In this document: positions 42,772 to 43,343 of the stretch, piece after piece
How positions within the stretch are numbered: the stretch's first letter is position 1
Layout: the number at the start of each line of letters is the position of its first letter
Origin: Chloroflexi bacterium UBA5189
GTDB taxonomy: Bacteria > Chloroflexota > Limnocylindria > Limnocylindrales > CSP1-4
Length of the DNA: 43,343 nucleotides
Direction: 5' to 3'
NCBI GenBank assembly: GCA_002413045.1
Contig: DHWF01000031.1
Span: 276,360 to 319,702 of the forward strand
Position numbers and translations under genes: made by a program
The notes under the pieces: model-generated
What the model was told of the DNA's origin: nothing
Seen by the model: the letters and a program-made list of their open reading frames with translations, nothing else
Database searches by the model: none

Positions 42772-42781
42772 CGGCCGCTAG
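42768..42781. repeat. Perfect 14-bp palindrome joining two stop codons
   Basis: CTAGCGGCCGCTAG contains the TAG of the deaminase (42769-42771) and, on the other strand, the TAG of dnaK (42780-42778). It is self-complementary. It could form a tiny bidirectional end-of-transcript structure but is too short for a stable hairpin loop. Confidence 0.6.
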
Positions 42782-43343
42782 ACCTCCTTGAACTCACCTT
42801 CGACGGTCTCGTCGGGGGCGCCGTCGGAGCCACCGGCGCGGGTGCCGGCGCCGGCCGGCTCGCCCTCGCCGGTGCCGCCCGCGGCGCCGGAGCCGTCGGA
42901 GCCGGCGCCGCCCGTGCCGTCGGTCCCGTTGGAGCCGTCGGACGATGCGGAGCGGGCGTACGCGGCGGTCGCGACGCGCGAGAGCGTGCCGGTGAGCGAG
43001 TCCATGCCGGAGCGAACGGCCGCGATGTCGGAGCCCTTGAGGGCCTCGCGGACGGCGGTCACCTCACGCTCAACCTCGGCCTTGTCCTCCGGCGACACCT
43101 TGTCGCCGAGGTCGCCGATCGTCCGCTCGGCCTGGTAGGTCAGCTGCTCTGCCTGGTTGCGCACCTCGACCTCGTCTCGGCGCTGCTTGTCCTCGACCGC
43201 GTGCTCCTGGGCGTCGCGGACCATCTTGTCCACGTCGTCCTTGGAGAGCATCGAGCTGGCCGTGATCCGGACCTGCTGCTCCTTGGAGGTCGCTCGGTCC
43301 TTGGCCTTCACGTCGAGGATGCCGTTCGCGTCGATGTCGAACG
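42778..43343 (-). CDS. dnaK: Chaperone DnaK, C-terminal part (runs off window)
   Basis: About 188 C-terminal residues; the ATPase domain lies beyond the window. The visible part begins FDIDANGILDVKAKDRATSK (end of the beta substrate-binding domain), continues with the helical lid (SKDDVDKMVRDAQEHAVEDKQRRDEVEVRNQAEQLTYQAERTI), and ends in a Gly/Ser/Asp-rich tail and the usual EGEFKEV. Folding chaperone working with DnaJ (31913-33010). The low-complexity Gly/Asp tail (~45 residues) is longer than in most DnaK proteins. Confidence 0.96.
   Translation of the reverse strand, partial: FDIDANGILDVKAKDRATSKEQQVRITASSMLSKDDVDKMVRDAQEHAVEDKQRRDEVEVRNQAEQLTYQAERTIGDLGDKVSPEDKAEVEREVTAVREALKGSDIAAVRSGMDSLTGTLSRVATAAYARSASSDGSNGTDGTGGAGSDGSGAAGGTGEGEPAGAGTRAGGSDGAPDETVEGEFKEV

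Overview
The window is a contiguous, gene-dense stretch of a bacterial chromosome. GC is very high (about 70% by eye), GTG/TTG starts are common and many genes overlap by 4 nt (ATGA/GTGA). It contains no phage, IS, CRISPR or tRNA signature. The mixture suggests a high-GC Chloroflexota (for example a Limnocylindria-like lineage), with an actinobacterium as the alternative: an archaeal/thermophile-type adenosylhomocysteinase, a luciferase-like (F420-type) oxidoreductase, a MenA-like prenyltransferase, a type 5 uracil-DNA glycosylase, and many promoters whose -10 box lies directly against the start codon. The assignment is inference only; a marker-gene tree would decide it.

Layout. 1-756: 5' part of metK (minus) with a structured leader. 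757-6777: plus-strand genes for a kynureninase-like enzyme, a short LURP-one protein, a GH3 lipoprotein, a MerR/arsenate-reductase-like fusion, a HIT-like protein, an APC permease and a VOC protein. 6774-7789: a MarR repressor facing a small repeat-containing gene across an AT-rich operator/promoter region, closed by a clear terminator. 7789-15426 (minus): MFS pump, apt, mtnA, GNAT, ahcY and an S9 peptidase; with metK nearby this is a SAM/SAH/methylthio-salvage neighbourhood. 15467-17175 (minus): a LysE-type exporter and a protein with the LQxxAGNxAVxxL motif of contractile-injection-system cargo. 17176-17790: a small secreted protein behind an unusual structured 5' leader.

17858-26161 (minus): a housekeeping block read as rpsU, yqeY, pgpH, a 23-codon ORF, ybeY, pth and mfd, with a recognisable promoter upstream of rpsU. 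26412-28138 (minus): an XRE-type HTH protein with a PD-(D/E)xK nuclease-like core, and an alpha/beta hydrolase. 28187-29854: an acyl-CoA ligase. 29870-33010 (minus): dnaJ, prmA, a broken small membrane ORF, a HIT hydrolase and a lipoprotein. 33044-33928: a polysaccharide deacetylase. 33925-37229 (minus): an ABC-2 exporter (ATPase and two permeases) and a type 5 UDG.

37355-40936 (plus): a 697-residue fusion of a luciferase-like oxidoreductase with a MenA/UbiA prenyltransferase, coupled to a CPBP membrane protease and a DUF2071 protein. This is the most novel-looking cluster. The window ends with an MFS pump, a nucleoside deaminase and the C-terminal part of dnaK.

The observations most worth follow-up are: (i) the luciferase-like/UbiA fusion operon; (ii) the three-way-junction leader that would hide the ribosome site of the small secreted protein; (iii) the AGN-motif protein; (iv) the HTH-nuclease fusion; (v) the recurrent TAGGCT/TAnnnT leaderless promoter pattern; (vi) a probable AUC start for pth; and (vii) confinement of CTAG to gene borders.
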